Assembly (NCBI GenBank): GCA_050948785.1 | Contig: JBMNEM010000008.1 | Coordinates: 186,001 to 250,000 of the forward strand | Length of the DNA stretch: 64,000 bases | Direction: 5' to 3' | Source: JAAZMI01 sp050948785 | GTDB taxonomy: Bacteria; Bacillota; Dethiobacteria; DTU022; UBA8154 | In this document: in pieces, positions 35,283 to 44,964 of the stretch | Layout: every line of letters begins with the position of its first letter | How positions within the stretch are numbered: the stretch's first letter is position 1 | Made by a program: the position numbers and the translations under genes | The notes under the pieces: generated by a model | The model's input: the letters and a program-made list of their open reading frames with translations, nothing else | The model's database searches: none | Told to the model about the DNA's origin: nothing

Positions 35283-35981
35283 TTGTTTGTCCAGTTACTC
35301 TTACTCTGTATTGCTGTAAGTTTTGATGGTTGGGGAGCCGGATTTTCTTATGGGGCCCGCAATCTACGAATCCCATTTTTATCTTTAATTGTTATTTCCC
35401 TTTCTTCGGCACTGACCATGGGGTTGGCCATGTTTCTAGGCTGGACCTTTACCCAATATTTTTCTTTGGATATTGCCCGCTTATTGGGCGGGGGGGTCTT
35501 AATTTCACTGGGTTGCTGGGTGGCATGGCAGGGGTTAGGCCAAGATCAGAAAACCTTCTTAAACCGGGGCAGGTGTAATATAAATAAAGAAGCAGATAGT
35601 GCTCCAGCCGGCCCGGTTCAGCAGACAACAGGCCAAACTGCTACATACGGAGCTTTCCGGAGCAACTTTTTTAAATTTTTAAAAGGGATTATTCTTGAAC
35701 CACAAAGAGCCGATCTTGATGATTCGGGAAGTATAAATCTTGGGGAAGCTTTTCTATTGGGTCTGGCTCTGGCCTGTGACGCTTTTGGAGCAGGGTTTGG
35801 TGTGGCCCTGACGGGCTTCAACCCTTGGCTGACTTCTTTGATGATCGGCATCAGCAAGTTTTTTTTAATCAGCCTGGGACTTTTTTGCGGACATCTTTCC
35901 AGGGAGAAAATGAGCATCTTTCCCGCTCACTTTTTATCCGGGGGCTTGTTGATTTTATTAGGTATATTTAATATACTTTGA
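35283..35981 (+). CDS. ytaF: Sporulation membrane protein YtaF
   Basis: A 232-residue membrane protein of the MntP/YtaF type. Its two homologous halves of three helices each begin with similar motifs, CIAVSFDGWGAGFSYG and ALACDAFGAGFGVAL. The loop between them holds DLDDSGSINLGEA, the diagnostic YtaF segment. YtaF is linked to sporulation in Bacillus; the transported species is not certain. It starts with TTG. The gene order mutM-ytaF-coaE is common in spore formers. Confidence 0.88.
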   Translation: MFVQLLLLCIAVSFDGWGAGFSYGARNLRIPFLSLIVISLSSALTMGLAMFLGWTFTQYFSLDIARLLGGGVLISLGCWVAWQGLGQDQKTFLNRGRCNINKEADSAPAGPVQQTTGQTATYGAFRSNFFKFLKGIILEPQRADLDDSGSINLGEAFLLGLALACDAFGAGFGVALTGFNPWLTSLMIGISKFFLISLGLFCGHLSREKMSIFPAHFLSGGLLILLGIFNIL

Positions 35982-36009
35982 GGTGGATTTTTAAAAAAGG
36001 GGAAGAAAA

Positions 36010-36624
36010 TTGTTTAAGCTGGGATTAACAGGAAACATAGCCTGTGGGAAATCAACAGTGGCGCAAATGCTGGCCGAAAAAGGAGCCCTGGTCATTGATG
36101 CTGATCAACTGGCCAGGGAAGTGGTCCGGCCGGGGAGGCCGGCTTGGGCCGATATTGTAAAATGGCTCGGGGAGGAAGTTTTACGGGGAGATGGCAGCTT
36201 GGATCGCCAAAAAGTTGCATCCCATGTTTTTAATGACAAACGTGCCCTACAGCAACTAAATGCGCTTACCCACCCTCGTGTCATTGAGCTTTTTCATGCC
36301 CAAAGCAGGGAATTTGCACATAGTTATCCACAAAAAATTCAAGTTTGGGATGTACCCCTTCTTTTTGAAGCCGGAATGGAAAATATGGTTGACTATATTG
36401 TTGTTGTTGCTTCCCGGGAAGAAAATCAAATCAGCAGGTTGCGGGAAAGGAACGGGCTCTCCAGAGAGGAAGCTCTGCAGCGTATTAAGTCCCAGCTTGA
36501 CCTGCAAAAAAAGATTCAGGCAGCCGATTTTGTGCTTGATAATGACAACACCAGGGAATTTCTCCGGAAGCAGGTGGATTTGCTCTGGGAAAAGCTGCAA
36601 AAAGCCGGAGGAAGCAGAGAGTAA
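36010..36624 (+). CDS. coaE: Dephospho-CoA kinase
   Basis: CoaE phosphorylates dephospho-CoA in the last step of coenzyme A synthesis. It begins with a P-loop, GLTGNIACGKSTVAQ, followed by the conserved DADQLAREVV, HPRVIELF and the adenylate-kinase-like lid with WDVPLLFEAG. It has 204 residues from a TTG start preceded by GGGGAAG. Confidence 0.94.
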   Translation: MFKLGLTGNIACGKSTVAQMLAEKGALVIDADQLAREVVRPGRPAWADIVKWLGEEVLRGDGSLDRQKVASHVFNDKRALQQLNALTHPRVIELFHAQSREFAHSYPQKIQVWDVPLLFEAGMENMVDYIVVVASREENQISRLRERNGLSREEALQRIKSQLDLQKKIQAADFVLDNDNTREFLRKQVDLLWEKLQKAGGSRE

Positions 36625-36646
36625 CCCATAAGGGGTGCGTTTTTTA

Positions 36647-37225
36647 TTGATAAAATTCAATAGTGGTTCCAACCGGATTTTTTATCTGCTCCTCTTTTTA
36701 ATCTGTTTATATCTTTTAATTTCCCGCGCTGATTACATAGCACAACGGGCTTATCCTTTTGCTTATCGTGAAATTATTATCACTGAGGCCCACAAAAACC
36801 GGTTGGAACCACTATTGGTGGCGGCGGTAATCTTTGTGGAAAGCAGTTTCAATGAAAAAGCGCAATCCGCCAAAGGGGCCCGGGGGCTGATGCAAATAAT
36901 GCCGGAAACAGGCATGTGGGTAGCGGGGCAGCTCGGCATGGATAATTTTACTGCCGAGCTGCTTTTTGAGCCCCAGACAAATATTGCTATCGGTACATGG
37001 TATATAAGAGATCTCCTGCAACAGTTCAACGGCAACATTTATCTCGCTCTGGCCGCTTACAACGGCGGCCGGAGCAATGTAAGCATGTGGCTGCAAAAAG
37101 GGATCTGGGATGGCCGGAGAGAAACACTAAAAAGTATTCCCTTCCCTGAAACCCGTTACTTTGTCCTCAAAGTTGAACGAACTTATCAGCGCTATAAGTG
37201 GATTTATAAAGAGATTGGTAACTAA
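36647..37225 (+). CDS. Membrane-anchored lytic transglycosylase (SLT domain)
   Basis: A soluble lytic transglycosylase domain cleaves peptidoglycan glycan strands. The catalytic Glu lies in AAVIFVESSFNEKA, followed by the family motifs GARGLMQIMPETG and LALAAYNGG. A single N-terminal hydrophobic segment (IFYLLLFLICLYLL) makes an uncleaved anchor or signal peptide. TTG 36647 with AGGGGTG upstream gives 192 residues; GTG 36635 is the alternative start. It follows coaE by about 20 nt. Confidence 0.88.
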   Translation: MIKFNSGSNRIFYLLLFLICLYLLISRADYIAQRAYPFAYREIIITEAHKNRLEPLLVAAVIFVESSFNEKAQSAKGARGLMQIMPETGMWVAGQLGMDNFTAELLFEPQTNIAIGTWYIRDLLQQFNGNIYLALAAYNGGRSNVSMWLQKGIWDGRRETLKSIPFPETRYFVLKVERTYQRYKWIYKEIGN

Positions 37226-37251
37226 TTGAGTACTCATAGGAGGTAAATTTA

Positions 37252-38250
37252 ATGCACAACATTACTTTAATCCCCGGCGATGGGACAGGCCCGGAGCTCA
37301 CCTCTTCCGTCGTAAAAATTTTCAAAGCGGCAGGGGCACCCATAAATTGGGAAATCAAGGAGGCCGGTTTAAAAACTTTTGAGCAGGGCGGCAATGTCCT
37401 GCCGGAAGAGGTCCTGGCATCTATCAGGCGCAATAAAGTAGCCTTGAAAGGCCCGCTGACCACCCCAATCGGTGAAGGCTTCCGCAGCGTAAATGTTGCC
37501 CTGCGAAAAGAGCTCGATCTTTACGTCAACCTCCGCCCGGCCAAGTCGTTTAAGGGAATTCCTGGACGCTACGAAAATATCGATTTAGTAATAGTAAGGG
37601 AAAACACGGAGGACCTCTATGCGGGGATAGAACATATGGTCGGAGAAGATGCTGCGGAGAGCATCAAGATTATTACCCGGAAAGGTTCGGACCGCATAGT
37701 TCGTTTTGCTTTTGAATATGCCCGCAAACACAAACGCAAAAAAGTTACAGCTGTACATAAAGCAAACATTATGAAATGCACCGATGGCCTTTTCCTGTCC
37801 GTAGCCAGGGAAATTGCCCAGGAATATCCGGATATCGAATTTGAGGATCGTATTGTCGATAATATGTGTATGCAGCTGGTAAAGAAGCCGGAACTTTACG
37901 ATGTTATGGTCATGCCCAACCTCTACGGCGATATACTTTCCGATCTTTGTGCGGGCCTGGTTGGCGGGCTGGGAGTCACTCCCGGGGCCAACCTTGGGAC
38001 AGAGATTGCTGTTTTTGAACCTGTTCACGGCAGCGCTCCGAAATATGCCGGAAAAGACAAGGTCAACCCCACGGCGACAATCCTTTCCGCAGTGATGATG
38101 TTATCGCACCTGGGGGAAGAAGAAACAGCCCAAAAAATCCATACCGCCCTGGCTGCCGTGCTTGCCGAGGGCAAAAATGTGACCTATGATTTAGGCGGTA
38201 CAGCGAAGACATCAGAGATGACCGCGGCCATTATCGAAAAAATGGGTTAA
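37252..38250 (+). CDS. NAD-type isocitrate/isopropylmalate dehydrogenase family protein
   Basis: A 332-residue beta-decarboxylating dehydrogenase. Signatures are the N-terminal TLIPGDGTGPEL, the substrate-binding RSVNVALRKELDLYVNLRP, the catalytic NTEDLYAGIEH and KANIMK, and the metal/cofactor region NLYGDILSDLCAGLVGGLG. The NVALRKELDLY block resembles NAD-dependent isocitrate dehydrogenases more than LeuB, so isocitrate is the likely substrate, giving 2-oxoglutarate. AGGAGG precedes the ATG. It is followed by a clear terminator at 38361. Confidence 0.88.
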   Translation: MHNITLIPGDGTGPELTSSVVKIFKAAGAPINWEIKEAGLKTFEQGGNVLPEEVLASIRRNKVALKGPLTTPIGEGFRSVNVALRKELDLYVNLRPAKSFKGIPGRYENIDLVIVRENTEDLYAGIEHMVGEDAAESIKIITRKGSDRIVRFAFEYARKHKRKKVTAVHKANIMKCTDGLFLSVAREIAQEYPDIEFEDRIVDNMCMQLVKKPELYDVMVMPNLYGDILSDLCAGLVGGLGVTPGANLGTEIAVFEPVHGSAPKYAGKDKVNPTATILSAVMMLSHLGEEETAQKIHTALAAVLAEGKNVTYDLGGTAKTSEMTAAIIEKMG

Positions 38251-38360
38251 AAGCAGAAGCTTCTGGAATAAACTTCCTGCCCGGCAGGGAAAAGGCACCC
38301 CTCATGCGAAAATTGTAAAATCAGATCGTCAAAGAACGATTTCTTGGGAAGATGAAGGTC

Positions 38361-38378
38361 GCCGCTTCGGCGGCTTTT
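38361..38378 (+). terminator. Intrinsic terminator after the isocitrate dehydrogenase gene
   Basis: GCCGC (38361-38365) and GCGGC (38370-38374) form a stem closed by a TTCG tetraloop, followed by TTTTGTCGTTTT. Confidence 0.8.
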
Positions 38379-38397
38379 GTCGTTTTGGCTGCACCCC

Positions 38398-38479
38398 GGT
38401 GGCCTTGGAAGCAATCCTAAAAACCCTATGGAAGGAATCGGGGCTTGATTATGGAAAGTAATTATGAGATGCAGGAATA
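38398..38479 (+). repeat. Diverged intergenic repeat, copy A
   Basis: The segment begins near TTGGAAGCAATCCTAA and continues with GGAATCGGGGCTTGATT to GCAGGAATA. It is similar in order and sequence to 42378-42485, but lacks an approximately 30-nt terminator-containing insert found there. It lies just before the EamA gene. Confidence 0.5.
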
Positions 38480-38511
38480 ATCCCCCGAATAGAAAAATTT
38501 GGAGTGTAAAA

Positions 38512-39420
38512 ATGCACGCAAAAATTAAAATCATAGTAGTGATGCTGATCTTTGGCAGCATCGGGGCTTTTATTAGGAATATCAATCTGTCTTCCAGTGA
38601 AATTGCCTTTCTAAGGGCAGTAATCGGCAGCATATTTTTAATAAGTGCCAGTTTTTTTCTTAGGCAAAAGCCGGCATATAAATCAATAAAAAGAAATATC
38701 CTGCTTTTAAGTTTATCCGGTGCAGCTATCGGCATTAATTGGATCTTTTTATTCCGGGCTTATGAATGCACGAGCATCGCCAATGCCACCTTAAGCTATT
38801 ACTTTGCACCTATTTTTGTCATTATTTTAGCACCCCTGATATTAAAAGAAAAACTAACACCTGTAAGGGTGGTATGTGTGTTTACAGCTATGTTGGGGTT
38901 ATTTCTAATCGTTAAAGTCGGCAATGGTAATCTTGATTACTCCTATAATCATATTCTTGGTATTATCTATGGTCTTTTAGCCGCGGCCTTCTACGCCAGC
39001 GTAATCTTGATGAATAAATTTATCAAAAATCTCTCAGGTTTTGAAACTACATTGGTTCAATTAATGAGCGCAGTTTTGGTGCTTTTACCTTATGTAGTGC
39101 TCAAAGATGGATTAAGCTTTTCAGGTGTTAATTCCAACACGATTATTTTGATTTTAATCGTCGGTATTATCCATACCGGAGTTGCCTATTTTTTATACTT
39201 TACAGCAATTAAGGAATTAAAAGGGCAAACAATAGCAGTATTGAGCTACATAGACCCTATTTCAGCAGTGATCATCGCCGCGATCTTCCTGGGGGAAGCC
39301 ATGAATTTTACCCAAGCAATTGGAGGCATGCTTATACTTGGTTCCACATTTTTAAGTGAGAAATTGGAGACAGAGACGTATAATAGGAATGGAAAAGGCA
39401 ATTGTAGAGAAAGGAATTGA
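38512..39420 (+). CDS. EamA-family (DMT superfamily) transporter
   Basis: A 302-residue membrane protein with ten predicted helices in two EamA repeats. Visible features are GSIGAFIRNINLSSSEIAFLRA in the first repeat and GIIYGLLAAAFYASVIL leading the second. Such carriers export or import metabolites, often amino acids or their derivatives; the substrate is unknown. ATG 38512 has GGAGTG upstream, and the earlier in-frame ATG at 38464 has no ribosome site. It is followed 39 nt later by a flavoprotein gene. Confidence 0.85.
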   Translation: MHAKIKIIVVMLIFGSIGAFIRNINLSSSEIAFLRAVIGSIFLISASFFLRQKPAYKSIKRNILLLSLSGAAIGINWIFLFRAYECTSIANATLSYYFAPIFVIILAPLILKEKLTPVRVVCVFTAMLGLFLIVKVGNGNLDYSYNHILGIIYGLLAAAFYASVILMNKFIKNLSGFETTLVQLMSAVLVLLPYVVLKDGLSFSGVNSNTIILILIVGIIHTGVAYFLYFTAIKELKGQTIAVLSYIDPISAVIIAAIFLGEAMNFTQAIGGMLILGSTFLSEKLETETYNRNGKGNCRERN

Positions 39421-39459
39421 ATAAGAAGACGGAAACGTCCCTTGTCTGGAGGGATACAT

Positions 39460-40695
39460 ATGAAAATAAAGAAGCATGTTATTGTGGTGGGGGGAGGGGC
39501 AGCCGGGATGATGGCTGCTATTGCCGCGCGAAGACTGGGTGCTGATGTCACGATACTGGAGAGAAACCCGCGGGTGGGCAAGAAAATACTGGCTACGGGA
39601 AATGGGCGCTGTAACTTCACCAATATCAATGCCGATATTACCTGTTACCACGGCACCAATCCCAAATTTGCTTATAGCGCCTTAGCAAATTTCACAGTAG
39701 ATAATACTATCAGGTTTTTTAAGAAGTTAGGAATTGAGTATAAAGTGGAGGATTTGGGCAAGGTCTTTCCAATGTCTGATCAGGCTTCCAGTATTCTGGA
39801 TGTTTTTTTGTATGAATTAAATGAACTGGGAGTTAATATTGTCTGTGATGCCTTGGTAAAAGATATCTCTAAGAAAAAGGATAAATTTATAATCAAGTTG
39901 GAAAATGGGAAGGCATATCGGGGGGACAGGGTCATCCTTGCTACTGGTGGCAAAGCTATGCCGGCCAGCGGTTCTGATGGCAAGGGCTATGATTTAGCAT
40001 CAAAGCTGGGGCATAATCTTACAGGTATTTTTCCGGCTCTGGTTCAATTGATGCTGGAAGGATCTTTTTTCAAACGCATTGAGGGGGTTAAATTTGTCGG
40101 GACTGCTGAAATTATACACAATAATAAATCCATTGCTAAAGACAAAGGCGATATTCTCTTTGCTAATTATGGAGTATCAGGTCCACCCATTTTACAGATA
40201 AGCAGAAAAGCCGGAGAACTATTATACGAAGGTAAAGAAGCGCATTTAAAACTAACGATTATGGATATGATGTCAAAAGAAGAGTTGAGAAAGCTTATTC
40301 ACAAACGCTTGCAAACAGCTGCCAGGAAACCTGTTGATTTTAGCTTGGTTGGTTTAATAAATAAAAGGTTAATACCTGTATTGCTGACAGAAACAGGTAT
40401 TCAAGAGATTAAGCGTCCTGCTGCAGATTTATCCGCTAAAGAGCAGGAAAAGATTGTAGATATTTTGACTGATTGGAAATTTAAGATTAGAAGGACCAGG
40501 AGTTGGCCCAGTGCTCAAGTAACGGCAGGCGGTGTCGATACCAAAGGCATAGATCCAAAGACCATGGAATCCAGCTTGGTTAAAGGCTTATTTTTCGCCG
40601 GTGAGATCATAGATATAGATGGGCAGTGTGGTGGTTTTAATTTACAATGGGCCTGGTCATCGGGATTTATAGCAGGACAGAGCGCGTCTTTATAG
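39460..40695 (+). CDS. BaiN/HI0933-like FAD-binding flavoprotein
   Basis: A 411-residue member of the family often annotated as aminoacetone oxidase or BaiN-like NAD(P)/FAD-dependent oxidoreductase. The N-terminal dinucleotide fold is VIVVGGGAAGMMAAIAA. The family signature KKILATGNGRCNFTN follows, and the C-terminus has GLFFAGEIIDIDGQCGGFNLQWAW, which binds FAD. The true substrate is unknown for most members. ATG 39460 has GGAGGGAT upstream. It is close to the next flavoprotein gene (24 nt). Confidence 0.88.
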   Translation: MKIKKHVIVVGGGAAGMMAAIAARRLGADVTILERNPRVGKKILATGNGRCNFTNINADITCYHGTNPKFAYSALANFTVDNTIRFFKKLGIEYKVEDLGKVFPMSDQASSILDVFLYELNELGVNIVCDALVKDISKKKDKFIIKLENGKAYRGDRVILATGGKAMPASGSDGKGYDLASKLGHNLTGIFPALVQLMLEGSFFKRIEGVKFVGTAEIIHNNKSIAKDKGDILFANYGVSGPPILQISRKAGELLYEGKEAHLKLTIMDMMSKEELRKLIHKRLQTAARKPVDFSLVGLINKRLIPVLLTETGIQEIKRPAADLSAKEQEKIVDILTDWKFKIRRTRSWPSAQVTAGGVDTKGIDPKTMESSLVKGLFFAGEIIDIDGQCGGFNLQWAWSSGFIAGQSASL

Positions 40696-40719
40696 TTGTT
40701 AAAAAAACAGGAGGATTTT

Positions 40720-42345
40720 ATGCTCAGACTGGCAGGTATTAAAATAAGAATAAATAAAGCGATAGATTTGGAAACAGAGAAACAAGCTTTAAGAAATAAA
40801 ATACTTTCCAGTCTCAGAATTAATGAGCGGGAACTGCTAGGGTTTACCATATTTAAGAAATCAATTGACGCTAGAAAAAAAAATAAGATATTTTATGTCT
40901 ATACAGTAGATGTTGAGGTTCATAATGAAGAGCGAATACTCAAAAAACGCCGTTCGCAAGCAATAACGCCCACTCCGGATCTGTCTTATCCAGGCATTCA
41001 ATCAGGAACGGAGCAGATGACTGCAAGACCTGTGGTCATCGGTATGGGACCGGCAGGTCTTTTTGCCGGGTTAATGCTGGCTAAGAACGGCTATAAGCCC
41101 ATCATCCTCGAAAGAGGGGAAGATGTGGAAACGAGAACCGCTAAAGTAAACAAATTCTGGAATAACGGCCTGCTTGATACAGAAAGCAATGTCCAGTTTG
41201 GTGAAGGCGGCGCCGGCACATTTTCAGACGGGAAACTTACTACTCTGATCAATGACAGAAGGTGCCGCACTGTACTGCAGGAGTTTATAAAAGCAGGCGC
41301 ACCACCTGAAATATTATATAAGAGTAAACCTCATATTGGAACCGACTTGCTCAAGTCTACAGTTAAAAATATTAGGCAAGAAATTATTGCCCATGGCGGA
41401 GAGGTAAGATTTAAAACTAAAGTAACCGATTTTATTATCAAGGACGGAAATATAGATGCTGTAGTCATTAATGATCAGGAGAGGCTTAATTGCAAAGTTG
41501 CTCTGCTGGCCATAGGTCATAGCGCCCGGGATACTATCGCGCTGCTGCACCGCAGAGGCATATTCATGACCCGGAAGTCCTTTTCCATTGGGGTGAGAAT
41601 CGAGCATTCCCAGGATATTATTAATAAAGCGCAGTATGGTGCTGCTGCTGGATACCCTGGACTGGGAGCAGCTGATTATAAGCTGGCCTATCATTCCCAA
41701 AATGGAAGATCTGCTTACACATTTTGTATGTGCCCGGGTGGATATGTGGTCGCTGCCGCTTCTGAAGAACAATGTATTGTTACAAATGGCATGAGTGAAT
41801 ACAAAAGAGATGGAGACAATGCTAATTCAGCTTTACTGGTGGGGGTTAAACCTGCTGATTTTCCTGGTGAACATCCCTTGGGAGGCATTGAATTTCAGAG
41901 AAGATGGGAAAAGCTGGCTTATCAGCTAGGAGGAGGGAATTACCGAGCCCCGGTCCAACTAACAGGTGATTTTCTTGCTGATCAACCCAGCACCCAATGG
42001 GGCCATGTAAAGCCAACCTATAAGCCTGGTGTTACCTTCGCCCAGCTCAAGAATTGCCTCCCCGATTATGTGATAGAAACGCTTAAGGAAGCAATAATGT
42101 TTTTCGATACCAGAATCAAGGGCTTTGCTCTGCCGGATAGTATCTTGACAGGTGTGGAGACGAGGAGTTCTTCACCTGTACGAATAAATAGAGATGATAA
42201 TTATCTATCAAACATCCATGGTTTGTATCCTCTGGGAGAAGGGGCAGGCTATGCAGGGGGTATAATGTCATCCGCAGTTGATGGAATCAAAACAGCCGAA
42301 AAAGTTATGGTAAAGTATGCGCCCCTAAAGATAAAGGGAACATAA
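40720..42345 (+). CDS. FAD-dependent dehydrogenase (COG2509-like)
   Basis: A 541-residue flavoprotein of the uncharacterised FAD-dependent dehydrogenase group. It has an N-terminal domain (about residues 1-85, RLAGIKIRINKAID), a dinucleotide-binding motif VIGMGPAGLFAGLMLA, the conserved NVQFGEGGAGTFSDGKLTT, and a C-terminal FAD motif YPLGEGAGYAGGIMSSAVDG. The reaction is not known. GGAGGATTTT precedes the ATG. It ends before a strong terminator at 42387. Confidence 0.88.
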   Translation: MLRLAGIKIRINKAIDLETEKQALRNKILSSLRINERELLGFTIFKKSIDARKKNKIFYVYTVDVEVHNEERILKKRRSQAITPTPDLSYPGIQSGTEQMTARPVVIGMGPAGLFAGLMLAKNGYKPIILERGEDVETRTAKVNKFWNNGLLDTESNVQFGEGGAGTFSDGKLTTLINDRRCRTVLQEFIKAGAPPEILYKSKPHIGTDLLKSTVKNIRQEIIAHGGEVRFKTKVTDFIIKDGNIDAVVINDQERLNCKVALLAIGHSARDTIALLHRRGIFMTRKSFSIGVRIEHSQDIINKAQYGAAAGYPGLGAADYKLAYHSQNGRSAYTFCMCPGGYVVAAASEEQCIVTNGMSEYKRDGDNANSALLVGVKPADFPGEHPLGGIEFQRRWEKLAYQLGGGNYRAPVQLTGDFLADQPSTQWGHVKPTYKPGVTFAQLKNCLPDYVIETLKEAIMFFDTRIKGFALPDSILTGVETRSSSPVRINRDDNYLSNIHGLYPLGEGAGYAGGIMSSAVDGIKTAEKVMVKYAPLKIKGT

Positions 42346-42377
42346 ACAAGAAAACCGGTTAAAAAAGACTCCTGGCG

Positions 42378-42485
42378 ACTTTGGAAAGAATCCTAAGCCC
42401 CTGGGGTTCTTTTTTAACGTTTTTCAATAAGAAATAAAAGGAATCGGAGCTCGATTCTGGAAGTAATATAGCATGCTGGGAATAT
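42378..42485 (+). repeat. Diverged intergenic repeat, copy B
   Basis: ACTTTGGAAAGAATCCTAA, then after an insert GGAATCGGAGCTCGATT to GCTGGGAATA, parallels 38398-38479. The insert carries the terminator at 42387-42415. Confidence 0.5.
42387..42415 (+). terminator. Intrinsic terminator after the flavoprotein operon
   Basis: AGAATCC (42387-42393) pairs with GGGTTCT (42404-42410), with one G-T pair and a 10-nt loop, followed by TTTTT. Confidence 0.7.
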
Positions 42486-42599
42486 CTGAGCGGTATCTGT
42501 GAAAGACACACACAATTCTACCTGTTATTTAGTTATTATTGGCTTTAGTTTGACAGACATTACTTATAAAGCACAGATCATAAAGGTGGTAAAGTAAAA

Positions 42600-44964
42600 A
42601 TGGCCATAAAAAAGAGCGACCTCTACAGTAAAATATGGCAAAGCTGTGATGAACTGAGGGGAGGCATGGACGCCTCTCAATATAAAGACTATGTACTGGT
42701 CCTGCTCTTTGTCAAATATGTAACTGATAAATACTACGGCAAACCCCACTCCTTACTGGTAGTGCCTGACGGTGGAAGTTTCCACGATATGGTGCAATTA
42801 AAGGGCAACAATGATCTTGGCAATAAAATGAATACAATAATCCATAAACTGGCTGAAGAAAATGAGCTGGTAGGTGTTATCACCGTAGCAGATTTCAATG
42901 ATGACGACAAACTGGGCCGGGGCAAGGAAAAAGTGGACAGGCTAACCAATCTGATCTCCATATTTGAATCTGACAGCCTGGACATGAGCAAAAACAGAGC
43001 CGATGGTGATGACCTACTCGGTGATGCCTACGAGTACCTGATGCGCAACTTTGCCACCCAATCGGGAAAATCCAAAGGTCAGTTCTACACACCGGCTGAA
43101 GTATCCCGCGTTATGGCCAGGGTAATCGGAGTTGAAAATTCAAAAAGCCGCGGCGATACCATTTATGACCCCACCTGTGGGAGCGGTTCTTTACTGCTTA
43201 AAGCAGCTAATGAAGCGTCCTTCGGGCTGACCATTTATGGTCAGGAAAAAGATAATGCCACCAGAGCCCTGGCCAAGATGAACATGATTTTGCATGGGAA
43301 CGAAATAGCAGATATCAGGCAGGGAGATACCCTGTCATCACCCGAATTTCTACAACAGGACGGTAGTTTGGAGACTTTTGACTATGCGGTGGCCAATCCG
43401 CCTTTTTCCATCAAAACATGGAGGAGTGGACTCGACCCTGAAAATGATGTATACGGCCGTTTCCAGGGCTTTGGGATTCCCCCCGCTAAAAACGGGGATT
43501 ATACCTTTTTGCTACACTTTATTCGTTCTTTGAAGAGCCACAAAGGGAAAGGGGCGATCATTCTCCCGCATGGAGTATTGTTCCGGGGCAATGTAGAAGC
43601 CGAAATTCGCAAAAACATTGTGAAACGGGGGCTGATCAAAGGAATCATCGGGCTGCCTCCCAACCTATTTTACGGCACAGGAATACCGGCCTCGATCCTT
43701 GTCATTGACAAAGAAGAAGCGCAGAAACGAAACGGCATCTTTATGATCGATGCCAGCCAGGGCTTTCAAAAAAGACGGCAACAAAAACCGCCTGCGAGAG
43801 CGGGATATCCACAAGATAGTCGATGTCTTTAAAGGCCAGTTGGAAATCCCCGGATACTCCCGCTTTGTAAAAATCAAAGAAATAGAAGCAAATGACTACA
43901 ATCTCAATATACCCAGATATATCGACACGCAGGAAAAAGAAGATCTACAAGACATTGGGGCACACCTGAAAGGAGACATCCCCAATCAGGATATCGGTGC
44001 TTTGGGAAAATACTGGTCTGTATATCCCGATTTGAAAAATCAACTTTTCTCACCGGCCAACAGAACCGGCTACAGCAAACTAAAAGTCAAAACAGAAGTC
44101 ATTAAAACAATCATTTTTTCCCACCCGGAGTTTATTACATATACCAAAGAAGTCGAAGAAAAAATTAACCGCTGGAAAAACAAATACATCCCTATTTTAA
44201 AAAGCATAAATTCTACAACAAAACCCAGGGAACTGATCCACCAAATCTCTGAAGACCTGCTGGCTACCTTTGCTGACAGCAAATTGATAGACAAATATGA
44301 TGTCTATCAACATCTGATGGACTATTGGCTGGAGACGATGCGGGATGATATTTATCTGGTCTCGGAAAACGGTTGGCTGGCAAATGATGAACTGATACCG
44401 GATGAATTAATTATCCATAAATATTTCCAAGAAGAAAAACAGGCTATAGAAGAAATGGAAACCACAAGCGATGAAATAACAGAATTGAAAGAAGAATTTG
44501 AGGAAGAACATTCCGGAGAAGACGGGATATTGGAAGAAGTTAAAAATGAGAGAGGAAATATCACCAAGACCAATCTAAACAAAAGAATCAGGGAAATAAA
44601 AGACGACAACGAGGAACTGGATGAGCTGAAAATACTGGAAGAATATCTGGGATTGATGGATCGGGAATCCACTGCAAGAAGGAAAATAAGGGATGCCGAC
44701 AGAAAACTTCAAAAGAAAGTACAGGCTAAGCGCAAAGAGCTTTCTCCGGAAGAAACCCGGGATATCTTGGTAAATGATAAATGGATCGCCTCCATTACAA
44801 AGCAAATAAATACGGAAATGGAGAGAATCTCCCACCAGCTCACCACCAGGATCAAAGAACTGGCAGAAAGATACGCACAAACCCTACCGGAGATAGAAGC
44901 AGAAGTAGAGGAGCTGAGAAAAAAAGTAGAATCTCATTTACAAAGGATGGGATTCGCATGGTAA
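42600..44964 (+). CDS. hsdM: Type I restriction-modification methyltransferase subunit HsdM, with a frameshift
   Basis: HsdM is the adenine N6-methyltransferase subunit. The first frame (42600-43832) has the helical N-terminal domain (DLYSKIWQSCDELRGGMD), the SAM motif YDPTCGSGSLLLKAANEA and the catalytic NPPF (ANPPFSIKTW). The remaining target-contacting and coiled-coil parts, starting KKDGNKNRLRERDI, are in the +1 frame to 44964. One extra A in the A6 run at 43768-43773 explains the break, and the joined protein would be about 787 residues. The long Glu/Lys-rich C-terminal half (about 44450-44940) is coiled coil. The stop overlaps hsdS. Confidence 0.88.

Noticed and set aside
42550..42584. 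Promoter before hsdM (TTGACA at 42550)
   Set aside because: The -35 is perfect, but no -10 lies at 16-18 nt, so it was not annotated.
44781..44957. Upstream extension of the hsdS frame
   Set aside because: It lies inside the hsdM coding region in another frame. The ATG at 44958 gives the normal HsdS N-terminus and a typical 7-nt overlap.
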